From NCBI GenBank assembly GCA_963728445.1, contig CAVSJO010000005.1:1-64000 (forward strand): a stretch of DNA of 64,000 bases, given 5' to 3'. A model generated the notes under the pieces. That model was given only the letters and a program-made list of their open reading frames with translations, was not told the DNA's origin and did no database searches. Positions 41,114 through 48,357 of the stretch are shown in pieces (the stretch's first letter is position 1; every line of letters begins with the position of its first letter). The DNA is from CAVSJO01 sp963728445. Its GTDB lineage: Bacteria > Gemmatimonadota > Gemmatimonadetes > Longimicrobiales > RSA9. The position numbers were made by a program, and so were the translations under genes.

Positions 41114-41494
41114 ATGGAAACGGCCCTCGGCATCCTCGCCGTCCTCGGCGTGGCCGCGCTGCTCGTGCAACTCGGTCGCGCCTTCTTTTCCGCCGTGCGC
41201 GGGGGCGTGGAAGCCATGGTCGCGGCGCAGCATGCCGAGCAGCGCGCCCGACGCGGTGACATCACGGGCGCCCGGGAGGCGGAGGAGGAGGCGGCGCGCG
41301 CGCGGAGGGCACGCCTGCGCGCAGGCGCCCGGGCCCTGCTATGGCTCGCGCTCCTCGTTATCCCCCCGATGACGAACCTGACCTCGGAGATCTGGAGCGC
41401 ATGCGCGGCACTCTGGCTGTTCGGTGCCGGGCCGGGTCCCCTCGGCCGCCCGGGCGTCGCGCCCTCGCAGAAGAGAAGAGAGTCGGACGGATGA
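41114..41494 (+). CDS. Small membrane protein, function unknown
   Basis: A protein of 126 residues I do not recognise. A first helix (ALGILAVLGVAALLVQLG) is followed by a charged, Ala/Arg/Glu-rich helical stretch (HAEQRARRGD, then EAEEEAARARRARLRAGA). A second hydrophobic region follows (ALLWLALLVIPPMTN and EIWSACAALWLFGAG). No catalytic motif is seen. It has no ribosome-binding site and may be translated from a leaderless transcript. Its TGA overlaps the ATG of the RNase Z gene, so the two are co-expressed. Confidence 0.65.
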   Translation: METALGILAVLGVAALLVQLGRAFFSAVRGGVEAMVAAQHAEQRARRGDITGAREAEEEAARARRARLRAGARALLWLALLVIPPMTNLTSEIWSACAALWLFGAGPGPLGRPGVAPSQKRRESDG

Positions 41495-42453
41495 TACGCG
41501 TGACGTTCCTGGGAACCGCGGCGAGCCGGCCGACCGTCGGCCGCAACGTGAGCGGCGTGCTCGTGAACCGCGAGGGCGAGCTGCTCATGTTCGACTGCGG
41601 GGAGGGCACGCAGCGGCAGATGATGCGGTTCGGCACCGGCTTCACCGTGAACGACATCTTCTTCTCCCACCTGCACGCTGACCATTTCCTCGGCGTCATT
41701 GGCCTGCTCCGGACGATGAGCCTGCAGGGGAGGGAGGAGCCGATGGCGTTATGGGCCCCGCGCGGCGGGCGCGGTGTGCTGAGCGACGCGGTCAACCTCG
41801 GCGTGGAGCGGGTCTCGTTCGAAGTCTCGATCCACGAGCTGGAGCCCGGCATGCGCGTGGAGCGGGAGGACTACGACGTCGTAGCCTACGCGACCCGCCA
41901 CGGCACGCACTCTCTCGGATACGCCCTCGTCGAGCACGAGCGCCTCGGGCGCTTCCACCCGGACCGGGCACGGGAGCTGGGCGTTCCCGAGGGTCCGCTC
42001 TTCGGACGACTCCACCACGGCGACGCGGTGGAGGTGGACGGCCGCACGATCCGCCCCGAGGACGTGGTCGGCCCGTCCCGCCGCGGTCGGACCGTGGTCT
42101 ACACGGGCGACACGCGACCGTGCGAGTCCACGGTCGAAATCGCCCGCCACGCCGACCTCCTGGTCCACGAAGCGACGTTCGGCTCCGAGGAGGCGGATCG
42201 GGCACGGGCGACGGGGCACTCCACGGCCCGGGAGGCCGCGCAGGTCGCCCGCCGGGCCGGCGTCCGCCGCCTGGTCCTCACGCACCTGTCCTCCCGCTAC
42301 GCGGAAGACCCGCGGGTCCTCCAGCGCGAGGCCCGATCGGTGTTCCGCCGCTGCCGTATCGCGCACGACGGCCTGTGCGTCGAGATCCCCTACCCGCCGG
42401 ACGCGTCCGCCGGAGCCGGCGCGCCGGAGCCCGCCGCCGGGGAGGCGCCGTGA
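41491..42453 (+). CDS. rnz: Ribonuclease Z
   Basis: A metallo-beta-lactamase-fold endonuclease of 320 residues that trims the 3' trailer of tRNA precursors in the cytoplasm. The zinc motif S-H-L-H-A-D-H gives H60, H62, D64 and H65. Further ligand regions are YATRHGTHSLGYAL, VVYTGDTRPCESTV and LTHLSSRY. Length and order match bacterial RNase Z. ATG 41491 overlaps the previous stop as ATGA, and its own stop overlaps the aroA GTG. The last ~20 residues are Ala/Pro/Gly-rich. Confidence 0.93.
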   Translation: MIRVTFLGTAASRPTVGRNVSGVLVNREGELLMFDCGEGTQRQMMRFGTGFTVNDIFFSHLHADHFLGVIGLLRTMSLQGREEPMALWAPRGGRGVLSDAVNLGVERVSFEVSIHELEPGMRVEREDYDVVAYATRHGTHSLGYALVEHERLGRFHPDRARELGVPEGPLFGRLHHGDAVEVDGRTIRPEDVVGPSRRGRTVVYTGDTRPCESTVEIARHADLLVHEATFGSEEADRARATGHSTAREAAQVARRAGVRRLVLTHLSSRYAEDPRVLQREARSVFRRCRIAHDGLCVEIPYPPDASAGAGAPEPAAGEAP

Positions 42454-43763
42454 GCGTCGACGTACGGGTGCCGGGCGACAAGTCGATCTCCCACCGCGCC
42501 CTCATCGTGGCCGCACTGGCACGGGGGACCAGCCGGATCCGCGGCATCCTCGACGGGCAGGACTGCCGCTCGACGGCGCAGGTGCTCCGGGGCCTCGGCC
42601 TCGCCGTGCCGGAGCTCGACCCGGGCACGTCGCTCGCGATCACGGGCGCCGGTCCCCGTGGCATGTCTGCCCCCGCGTCACCCCTCGACTGCGGCAACAG
42701 CGGGACGACCGCCCGCCTCATGCTCGGCGTCCTTGCCGCCCAGCCGTTCACGGCCGAGCTGACGGGGGACGCTTCCCTCCGCTCCCGGCCGATGCGGCGC
42801 GTGACGGAGCCGCTCGCGGCCATGGGCGCCCGCTTCGACGAGCGCGGCGCCGCCGATCGCCTGCCGATCCGCGCGCACGGCGGGGCGCTCCGGCCGCTGC
42901 GCTGGACCAGTCCCCGCGCGAGCGCTCAGGTCAAGAGCGCCATCCTGCTGGCCGGGCTGTGCGCCGGCGTGCCCGTCGAGGTGTCCGAGCCCGTGCTCTC
43001 CCGGGATCACACGGAGCGCATGCTGCGCGCGTGCGGCGTGCGGGTCGAGACGCGCGAGTCGGCCGGCTGCGCGGTGGCGGCCCTGGAGCCGACGGGAGAC
43101 GTCGCCCCCCTGGACATCGACGTTCCGGGCGACGTCTCCTCCGCCGCCTTCTTCCTCGCCCTCGGGGCGCTCGCCGGCGGCAGGCCGCTGCGCGTGACGG
43201 GCATCGGCCTGAACCCCGGGCGCATCGGCCTGCTGGCCGTGCTGCGCCGCATGGGCGCCGCCGTGGAGGTGAGCGGCGAGCGGGAGAGCGCCGGTGAGCC
43301 GGTGGGCGACGTCGTCGTCGAGAAGGCCCGCCTGAGCGCGACGCGCGTCGACGCCGCCGAGCTGCCGTCCCTCATCGACGAGGTGCCTGTCCTTGCCATC
43401 CTCGCCGCCCGGGCCGACGGCGTCACGGAGATCCGCGGCGCCGCCGAGCTGCGCGTGAAGGAGTCCGATCGCCTGGCGGTACTCGCGGCGAACCTCACGG
43501 CTCTCGGTGTCGACGTGGAGGAGCTGGAGGACGGCCTGCGCATCGCCGGGACCGACGCGCCGCTGCGCGGCCGCGTGGCGTGCCACGGCGATCACCGGAT
43601 CGCCATGGCGTTCGGCGTGCTGGCCGCCGCAGCGGGCGAGTTCGACGGCGCCGGTCGTGCGGCTCGCTCCGCCATCCACATCGACCAACCGGCCGCCGCC
43701 GACGTGAGCTTCCCGGGGTTCTGGGAGCTCCTCCACGCCACCGCCGCGGAGCTGACACGATGA
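42450..43763 (+). CDS. aroA: 3-phosphoshikimate 1-carboxyvinyltransferase (EPSP synthase)
   Basis: The sixth step of the shikimate pathway: transfer of enolpyruvate from PEP to shikimate 3-phosphate. The protein has 437 residues. Visible motifs are PGDKSISHRAL with K11, LDCGNSGTTARLM, LRSRPMRRVTEPL, VKESDRLAVLA and GDHRIAMAFGVLAAA near the C-terminus, all in standard positions. GTG 42450 overlaps the rnz stop as GTGA and has GGAGG 5 nt upstream; the longer open frame beginning at 41751 is a shadow of rnz. The order aroA-cmk-rpsA is widely conserved. Confidence 0.95.
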   Translation: MSVDVRVPGDKSISHRALIVAALARGTSRIRGILDGQDCRSTAQVLRGLGLAVPELDPGTSLAITGAGPRGMSAPASPLDCGNSGTTARLMLGVLAAQPFTAELTGDASLRSRPMRRVTEPLAAMGARFDERGAADRLPIRAHGGALRPLRWTSPRASAQVKSAILLAGLCAGVPVEVSEPVLSRDHTERMLRACGVRVETRESAGCAVAALEPTGDVAPLDIDVPGDVSSAAFFLALGALAGGRPLRVTGIGLNPGRIGLLAVLRRMGAAVEVSGERESAGEPVGDVVVEKARLSATRVDAAELPSLIDEVPVLAILAARADGVTEIRGAAELRVKESDRLAVLAANLTALGVDVEELEDGLRIAGTDAPLRGRVACHGDHRIAMAFGVLAAAAGEFDGAGRAARSAIHIDQPAAADVSFPGFWELLHATAAELTR

Positions 43764-44419
43764 TCGTCGCCATCGACGGCCCCGCGGGTTCGGGGAAGAG
43801 CACCACCGCCCGGGCCGTGGCGAAGCGCCTCGGCTTCCATCACCTCGATTCGGGCGCCCTGTACCGGGCGGTGACGTGGGCGGCGCTCGACGCCGGCGTG
43901 GCGGAGGACGCCTGGGCCCGCCTCGATCAGGAAGCCCTCGATTCCTTCGGGATCGAGGCGGAGTTCCACGGGGACGAGCTGCGCGTCCGGGCGGGCGGTC
44001 ACGACATCACCCGCAGCATCCGGAACGCGGCCGTGACCGCGCGCGTGTCCCGCATGGCGAGCATCGGCCCCGTGCGCGCCTGGGTGAACCAGCGCCTCCG
44101 CGCGGTGGCCGCCACGACCGACGTGGTCGCCGAGGGCCGCGACATCGGAACCGTCGTCTTCCCGCACGCGGACCTGAAGATCTTCCTCGTCGCGGACCCC
44201 GCCGAGCGCGCCCGCCGCCGGCTGCGCCAGAGCGGCCACACCGACGCCGACCCCGACGCCCTCGCCGCCGAGATCGAGCGCCTGCGCCGCCGCGACCACC
44301 TCGACTCCACCCGCGACATTGCCCCCCTGCGCCGCGCCGACGACGCCGTCGACGTGGACACCACGGCGCTGGACTTCGACGAGCAGGTGGAACGGATCGT
44401 GTCGCTGGCACGGAGCTGA
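43760..44419 (+). CDS. cmk: Cytidylate kinase
   Basis: Phosphorylates CMP and dCMP to the diphosphates using ATP, in the cytoplasm. The protein has 219 residues. The P-loop GPAGSGKST lies at 7-15, followed by FHHLDSGALYRAVTWAAL, EGRDIGTVVFPHADLKIFL and a lid segment DPAERARRRLRQSG, all typical of bacterial Cmk. ATG 43760 overlaps the aroA stop as ATGA. The stop codon lies 2 nt before the large hairpin array that separates it from rpsA. Confidence 0.95.
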   Translation: MIVAIDGPAGSGKSTTARAVAKRLGFHHLDSGALYRAVTWAALDAGVAEDAWARLDQEALDSFGIEAEFHGDELRVRAGGHDITRSIRNAAVTARVSRMASIGPVRAWVNQRLRAVAATTDVVAEGRDIGTVVFPHADLKIFLVADPAERARRRLRQSGHTDADPDALAAEIERLRRRDHLDSTRDIAPLRRADDAVDVDTTALDFDEQVERIVSLARS

Positions 44420-44420
44420 G

Positions 44421-44814
44421 CCGCGCCTGTGGCGCGGGGCACGGCGCCTGCGGCGCCGGGCACCGGCTGCGCCGGGGCACCGTCCTGCGGACGGGGCACC
44501 GCCCTGAGGGCGGGGGTTCCGCCGCGGTGCGGCGGGGACACGACACCGCTTCGCGGGGTTCCGCCCGTTGGGCGGGGCGCTCTCGTCGCGGGCTGCGCCG
44601 CACGCTTTCGCGCAATGGTCGAGCGGGCATGCCTGTCCCGTCGTTGCTGCGGTTCCCGCCGTTCCCGCCGTTCCCGGCGTTGCTGTCGTTCCCGCCGTTC
44701 CCGCGCCGCAGGCGCGGAACCCCCGCCGCAGGCGGTGCCCCGTCCAACGGACGGTGCCCCGGCGAAGCCGGTGCCCGGCGCCGACAGGCGCCGTGCCCCG
44801 CGCCACAGGCGCGG
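44421..44814. repeat. Composite inverted repeat built of 14 mini-hairpins with 3-4 nt loops
   Basis: Eight hairpins run rightwards at 44421-44437, 44443-44457, 44463-44475, 44480-44494, 44499-44513, 44519-44535, 44546-44556 and 44561-44575. Six more lie at 44701-44717, 44723-44735, 44740-44754, 44759-44771, 44777-44792 and 44798-44814. Stems are 4-7 bp, GC-only apart from one A-T pair in the 44480 and 44740 hairpins; loops are 3 nt (one of 4), and spacers are mostly GGCA or GGTT (TGCC or AACC on the right). Left hairpins 1-6 match right hairpins 6-1 as reverse complements, giving two ~110-bp arms about 165 bp apart. Differences fall mainly in the loops; where a stem differs (module 6), both versions remain fully self-complementary. 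The element fills the interval from 2 nt after the cmk stop to 5 nt before the rpsA -35 box. Confidence 0.85.
44643..44705. repeat. Nonamer tandem repeat (GTTCCCGCC type), 7 units
   Basis: Seven consecutive 9-bp units between the two hairpin arms. Four match or nearly match GTTCCCGCC, one reads GTTCCCGGC, and two are the variant GTTGCTG plus two bases. The last unit runs into the first right-hand hairpin. No open frame of interest uses it. It may be a by-product of slippage next to the hairpin arrays or a binding-site cluster upstream of the rpsA promoter. Confidence 0.7.
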
Positions 44815-44818
44815 CAAC

Positions 44819-44847
44819 TTGACCCCTGCCGATTCCTTGTCTAAATT
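44819..44847 (+). promoter_or_regulatory. rpsA promoter (sigma-70 type)
   Basis: TTGACC (44819-44824), a 17-nt spacer and TAAATT (44842-44847) give the best -35/-10 match I found in the window, within the only AT-rich stretch near rpsA. The predicted start is near 44854, leaving a leader of about 108 nt. The -35 box begins 5 nt after the right arm of the hairpin array. Confidence 0.75.
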
Positions 44848-44855
44848 TTCGGATT

Positions 44856-44873
44856 CCCCAGCGAGCGCTGGGG
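44856..44873 (+). promoter_or_regulatory. Hairpin at the 5' end of the rpsA leader
   Basis: CCCCAGC, loop GAGC, GCTGGGG: a perfect 7-bp stem almost at the predicted transcript start. The leader then runs to a GGAAGGA site at 44945-44951 before the ATG. A structured leader could stabilise the mRNA or serve autoregulation by S1, as known for rpsA in other bacteria; this is inference. Confidence 0.45.
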
Positions 44874-44961
44874 CGGCGGCTTCATGCCGGCGAACGATGA
44901 CCCGAACCCGGATCCGCGGCCCACGGGGGGACGCGGCGGATAGTGGAAGGAACCCCAACCC

Positions 44962-46950
44962 ATGGCGGACGGCCAGATCCAGCAGGAACTCGAACGAACC
45001 GGCGGTATCGGCTCCGAGCTGACGGCGTACGAGATCGAGGAGCGCGCAGAGACCGTTGGCGTTCGCGCCGACCTCTACGACGAGGAGTACTCGCCCGAGG
45101 AATACGAGGCGATGCTCCAGATGTACGAGGAGACGCTCACCAACGTCGAGGAAGGGCAGATCGTCAAGGCGCACGTGCTGCGCGTGACGGAGAACGCCGT
45201 GATCCTCGACGTCGGCTTCAAGAGCGAAGGCGCGGTCACGCGGGACGAGTTCAAGAATCCGGACGAGCTCCAGCCGGGCGACGAAGTCGAGGTCTTCCTC
45301 GAGGCCCTCGAGGACGACGACGGTCGCGTCGTGCTGTCGAAGAAGAAGGCCGACTTCCTGCGGGTGTGGGAGAAGATCAAGACGGCGTACGAGGACGACG
45401 AGACCGTCCCCGGCACGCTGGTCCGCAAGATCAAGGGCGGCGTCACCGTCGACATCATGGGCGTCGACTCGTTCCTGCCCGGTTCCCAGATCGCGCTGCG
45501 CCGGGTCCCGAACATCGAGGACCTGATCGGGCAGACGTACGAATTCAAGATCATCAAGCTCAACAAGCGGCGTCGCAACATCGTCGTGAGCCGTCGGGTC
45601 ATCCTCGAGGGCGAGCGCGAAAAGAAGCGCGAGCTGCTGGTGAAGGAGCTCCTCGTCGGCCAGGTCCGCCACGGCGTCGTCAAGAACGTGACCGACTTCG
45701 GTGCGTTCATCGACCTGGGCGGAATGGACGGGCTGCTCCACATCACGGATATGAGCTGGGGCCGCGTCGGCCATCCGTCGGAGGTCGTCAACATCGGCGA
45801 CGAGCTCGACATCAAGGTCCTGGACATCGACTGGGACCGGGAGCGCATCTCGCTGGGCTTCAAGCAGCTCCTCCCCTATCCGTGGAAGGACATCGAGCGG
45901 AAGTACCCGGTGGGTTCCCGCGTCTACGGGCGCGTCGTCTCCATCACGAACTACGGCGCCTTCGTCGAGCTGGAGAAGGGCGTCGAGGGTCTGGTCCACG
46001 TCTCCGAGATGTCGTGGACGCGCAACGTCCGGCACCCGTCGCAGATGGTCTCCATCGGGGACGAGATCGAAGCCGTCGTGCTGAGCGTCGATCGGGACGA
46101 GGAGAAGATCTCCCTCGGCATGAAGCAGACCGAGGAGGATCCGTGGCTGGCCCTGCCGGTCAAGTATCCGACGGGTACCCGTGTCACCGGCAAGGTCCGC
46201 AACCTGACGTCGTTCGGCGCGTTCGTGGAGATCGAGCCCGGAATCGACGGCCTCATCCACATCTCCGACATGAGCTGGACGCGCCGCGTGCAGCACCCGT
46301 CCGAGGTCCTGCGCAAGGGCGAGGACGTCGAGGTCGTCGTGCTGAGCGTGGACGCCGAGAACAAGCGGATCTCCCTGGGCCTGAAGCAGACGCAGGAGGA
46401 TCCGTGGTACCGCCTGGTCAAGGAATACGCGCCGGGCGTGGAGACGCAGGGCAGCGTCGTGCGCGTGCTGGACGACGGCGTGGTCGTGGACCTCGGCGAC
46501 GAGGTCGAGGGCTTCGTGCCCGCCAGCCAGCTCGGCGCCGAAGTGCAGAACCCGTCCGACCGCTACCTCGAGGGCATGACCCTCGAGCTCCGCGTCATCG
46601 AGTCCGACGCCGTGAACCGGCGCATCGTCCTCACCGTCACGGAGATCCCCGAGGCGCGCCCCGTCGTTGAAGGCGAGGCGGCGGAGGGCGAGGCTCCCGA
46701 GGGCGAGGCTGAGGCTGAGGCTGAGGCTGAGGCTGGCGCCGCCGAGTCGGTCGCGGAGGAGTCGGAGCCTGCGGCTGAGGCTGAGGCTGAGGCTGAGGCT
46801 GAGGCTGAGGCTGAGGCTGAGGAGGCGGCCGCCGAGGCGGAAGCCGAGCCCGAAGAGCCGGTCGCGGAGGCCGAAGGCGAGGCAGAGGAGGAAGAGGCCG
46901 CCGAAGGCGAGGCCGAGGAGGACGAGGCCGCCGAGGAGGAAGAGAAGTAG
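44962..46950 (+). CDS. rpsA: 30S ribosomal protein S1 with long acidic tail
   Basis: Binds mRNA and helps load it on the 30S subunit. The protein has 662 residues and six S1 RNA-binding domains near 64-127, 148-212, 231-301, 317-388, 404-475 and 493-560, with typical segments such as VTDFGAFIDLGGMDGLLHI and SLGLKQTQEDPW. The last ~90 residues are almost only Glu and Ala with some Gly and Pro, an acidic extension not found in E. coli S1 (557 residues). ATG 44962 has GGAAGGA 10 nt upstream. It has its own promoter and intrinsic terminator, so it can be expressed apart from aroA-cmk. Confidence 0.95.
   Translation: MADGQIQQELERTGGIGSELTAYEIEERAETVGVRADLYDEEYSPEEYEAMLQMYEETLTNVEEGQIVKAHVLRVTENAVILDVGFKSEGAVTRDEFKNPDELQPGDEVEVFLEALEDDDGRVVLSKKKADFLRVWEKIKTAYEDDETVPGTLVRKIKGGVTVDIMGVDSFLPGSQIALRRVPNIEDLIGQTYEFKIIKLNKRRRNIVVSRRVILEGEREKKRELLVKELLVGQVRHGVVKNVTDFGAFIDLGGMDGLLHITDMSWGRVGHPSEVVNIGDELDIKVLDIDWDRERISLGFKQLLPYPWKDIERKYPVGSRVYGRVVSITNYGAFVELEKGVEGLVHVSEMSWTRNVRHPSQMVSIGDEIEAVVLSVDRDEEKISLGMKQTEEDPWLALPVKYPTGTRVTGKVRNLTSFGAFVEIEPGIDGLIHISDMSWTRRVQHPSEVLRKGEDVEVVVLSVDAENKRISLGLKQTQEDPWYRLVKEYAPGVETQGSVVRVLDDGVVVDLGDEVEGFVPASQLGAEVQNPSDRYLEGMTLELRVIESDAVNRRIVLTVTEIPEARPVVEGEAAEGEAPEGEAEAEAEAEAGAAESVAEESEPAAEAEAEAEAEAEAEAEEAAAEAEAEPEEPVAEAEGEAEEEEAAEGEAEEDEAAEEEEK
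46705..46818 (+). repeat. In-frame GAGGCT hexamer repeats in the rpsA tail
   Basis: Five perfect GAGGCT copies (46705-46734) and seven more (46777-46818) encode Glu-Ala repeats. The codon pair is uniform, unlike the mixed GAG/GAA/GAC and GCC/GCG use around it, which points to expansion by slippage. The unit is a multiple of three, so copy-number change alters only tail length. Confidence 0.9.
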
Positions 46951-46994
46951 GCCTCCGGGCGTCGCCGGGCCACGGGTCCGGCCGACTGGAACGA

Positions 46995-47026
46995 GGGGCG
47001 GCCCCGACGGGGCCGTCCCTTTTTTT
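46995..47026 (+). terminator. Intrinsic terminator of rpsA
   Basis: An 11-bp stem (GGGGCGGCCCC with GGGGCCGTCCC, one G-U pair), loop GAC, and a run of seven T at 47020-47026. It lies 44 nt after the rpsA stop and is the clearest rho-independent terminator I found in the window. Confidence 0.9.
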
Positions 47027-47082
47027 GTCCCGGCGCGGCCAATAAGTTGCCGGGGCCCTCGAACCCGAACATCGGAAAGCCG

Positions 47083-48357
47083 TTGAGACCGAACCCATCG
47101 CGCGTCCGGAGAAGCCCGGGCGCGCTCCTCGTCCTGGTGGCCGCGTGTGCGACGTCGGCCGCGAGCGCCCTTGCCGCGGCGTGTGCGCCGGCGGGGCAGC
47201 GGAGCGCGGGAGCGGCGCCCTCCGCGGCGCCTGTCGCGGCGGCGGACACGGCTGCCAGCGAGCGCCCGGCGCGTCGTCCGGTGATCGGCGCGATCCTGCC
47301 CCTGACGGGGCCCGACTACCTGGCCCGCTTCGGGAATCAGATCCTGTCCGGGATCCGCCTGGCTCTGCCGGGTGGCGGGGAAGGGGACGCGCCGATCCGC
47401 CTGGTCGTCGTCGACGATCACGGCAGCGACGGCTCGGCCCCGGACCTGGTCCGCCGGCTGACAGGGGAGGGCGCGCTGGTCGTGATCGGGCCTCTCTCCC
47501 CGGAGGGTCTGCGGGCCGCGGCTGCTGCGCGGCCGGACCCGGCGCTGTCGCTCGTGAGCCCGACGGCGGGCGTGCCGCCGGCGAACGCGCCGAATGTGTA
47601 CACGCTGAACGGTCCCGACCGTGCGGGCCCGGCGGCGCTCGCGGCGTGGGTGGCCGCCTCGGGACTGGGCGACGTCGCCGTTCTGCACTCGACGGCTTCG
47701 GAATACGCGGCGCAGGCGCGCGCGTTTGCTGCGGCGCTCCGGCAGGCGGGTGGACGCGTGTCGCTGGAGGTGCCTTTCGACTCCGGAGCGACGTCCTTCG
47801 GGCCGTGGATGAAGCGCGTGGTCTCGGCCAGCCCGAGCGTCCTGTACGTGCCGGCCTCGGAGGCGGACGTGCGTCAGCTCGCGCCGCAGCTCCGCTACTT
47901 CGGCATGAACACGGACTCGGTGACCGTGCTCGGGAGCGAGGAATGGACGTCGCCGGCGTCGCTGCGGACGATCCGGGACGCCGGTCTTCGGGACGTCGTG
48001 GCCGTGACGCCGATGCTTCGAAACGGGGAGACGTCGGGGTGGTCGGAGTTCGTGGCGCGCTACGAGGAGGCGGAACGGCGATCGCTGGACACGCCGTACC
48101 CCGCGCTGGGCTACGACGCGGCGCTGCTGGCGGCGCGGGCGCTGGGCGCGAGGGCGTCGGCGGGGATGGCGCGCACGCCGGAGGAGGCGGCGCGTCGGCT
48201 GGCGTCGCTGCGGGACGTGGCCGGCGCGACGGCCCGGTTCGACGTGGTGGACGGAACGCTGGAGCGCCGGCCGGTCGTGGTGAGGGTCGTCGACGGCCGG
48301 CTGGTGGCGGTCGACGGGGCGCCGCAGCAGGGGGATCCGGAGGGCGGAGTGCGATGA
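47083..48357 (+). CDS. Lipoprotein of the type 1 periplasmic-binding / LpoA-like fold
   Basis: About 424 residues. The N-terminal signal has a hydrophobic core (GALLVLVAACATSAASALAAAC). The body is a periplasmic binding protein type I fold as in branched-chain amino-acid receptors and penicillin-binding-protein activators: GAILPLTGPDYLARFGNQIL, then IRLVVVDDHGSDG, ALVVIGPLSPEGL, DVAVLHSTASEYAAQARAFA and LGYDAALLAARAL. No ABC transporter genes lie nearby, so the ligand is unknown. TTG 47083 gives the best signal peptide, with a weak GGAAAG upstream; TTG 47047 is the alternative. Its stop overlaps the carboxyltransferase ATG. Confidence 0.75.
   Translation: MRPNPSRVRRSPGALLVLVAACATSAASALAAACAPAGQRSAGAAPSAAPVAAADTAASERPARRPVIGAILPLTGPDYLARFGNQILSGIRLALPGGGEGDAPIRLVVVDDHGSDGSAPDLVRRLTGEGALVVIGPLSPEGLRAAAAARPDPALSLVSPTAGVPPANAPNVYTLNGPDRAGPAALAAWVAASGLGDVAVLHSTASEYAAQARAFAAALRQAGGRVSLEVPFDSGATSFGPWMKRVVSASPSVLYVPASEADVRQLAPQLRYFGMNTDSVTVLGSEEWTSPASLRTIRDAGLRDVVAVTPMLRNGETSGWSEFVARYEEAERRSLDTPYPALGYDAALLAARALGARASAGMARTPEEAARRLASLRDVAGATARFDVVDGTLERRPVVVRVVDGRLVAVDGAPQQGDPEGGVR

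Noticed and set aside
44421..44814. CRISPR array or tRNA cluster
   Set aside because: The repeated units are self-complementary hairpins of varying stem sequence with 4-5 nt spacers, not direct repeats with unique 30-40 nt spacers. No tRNA cloverleaf or TTC-type T-arm was found.
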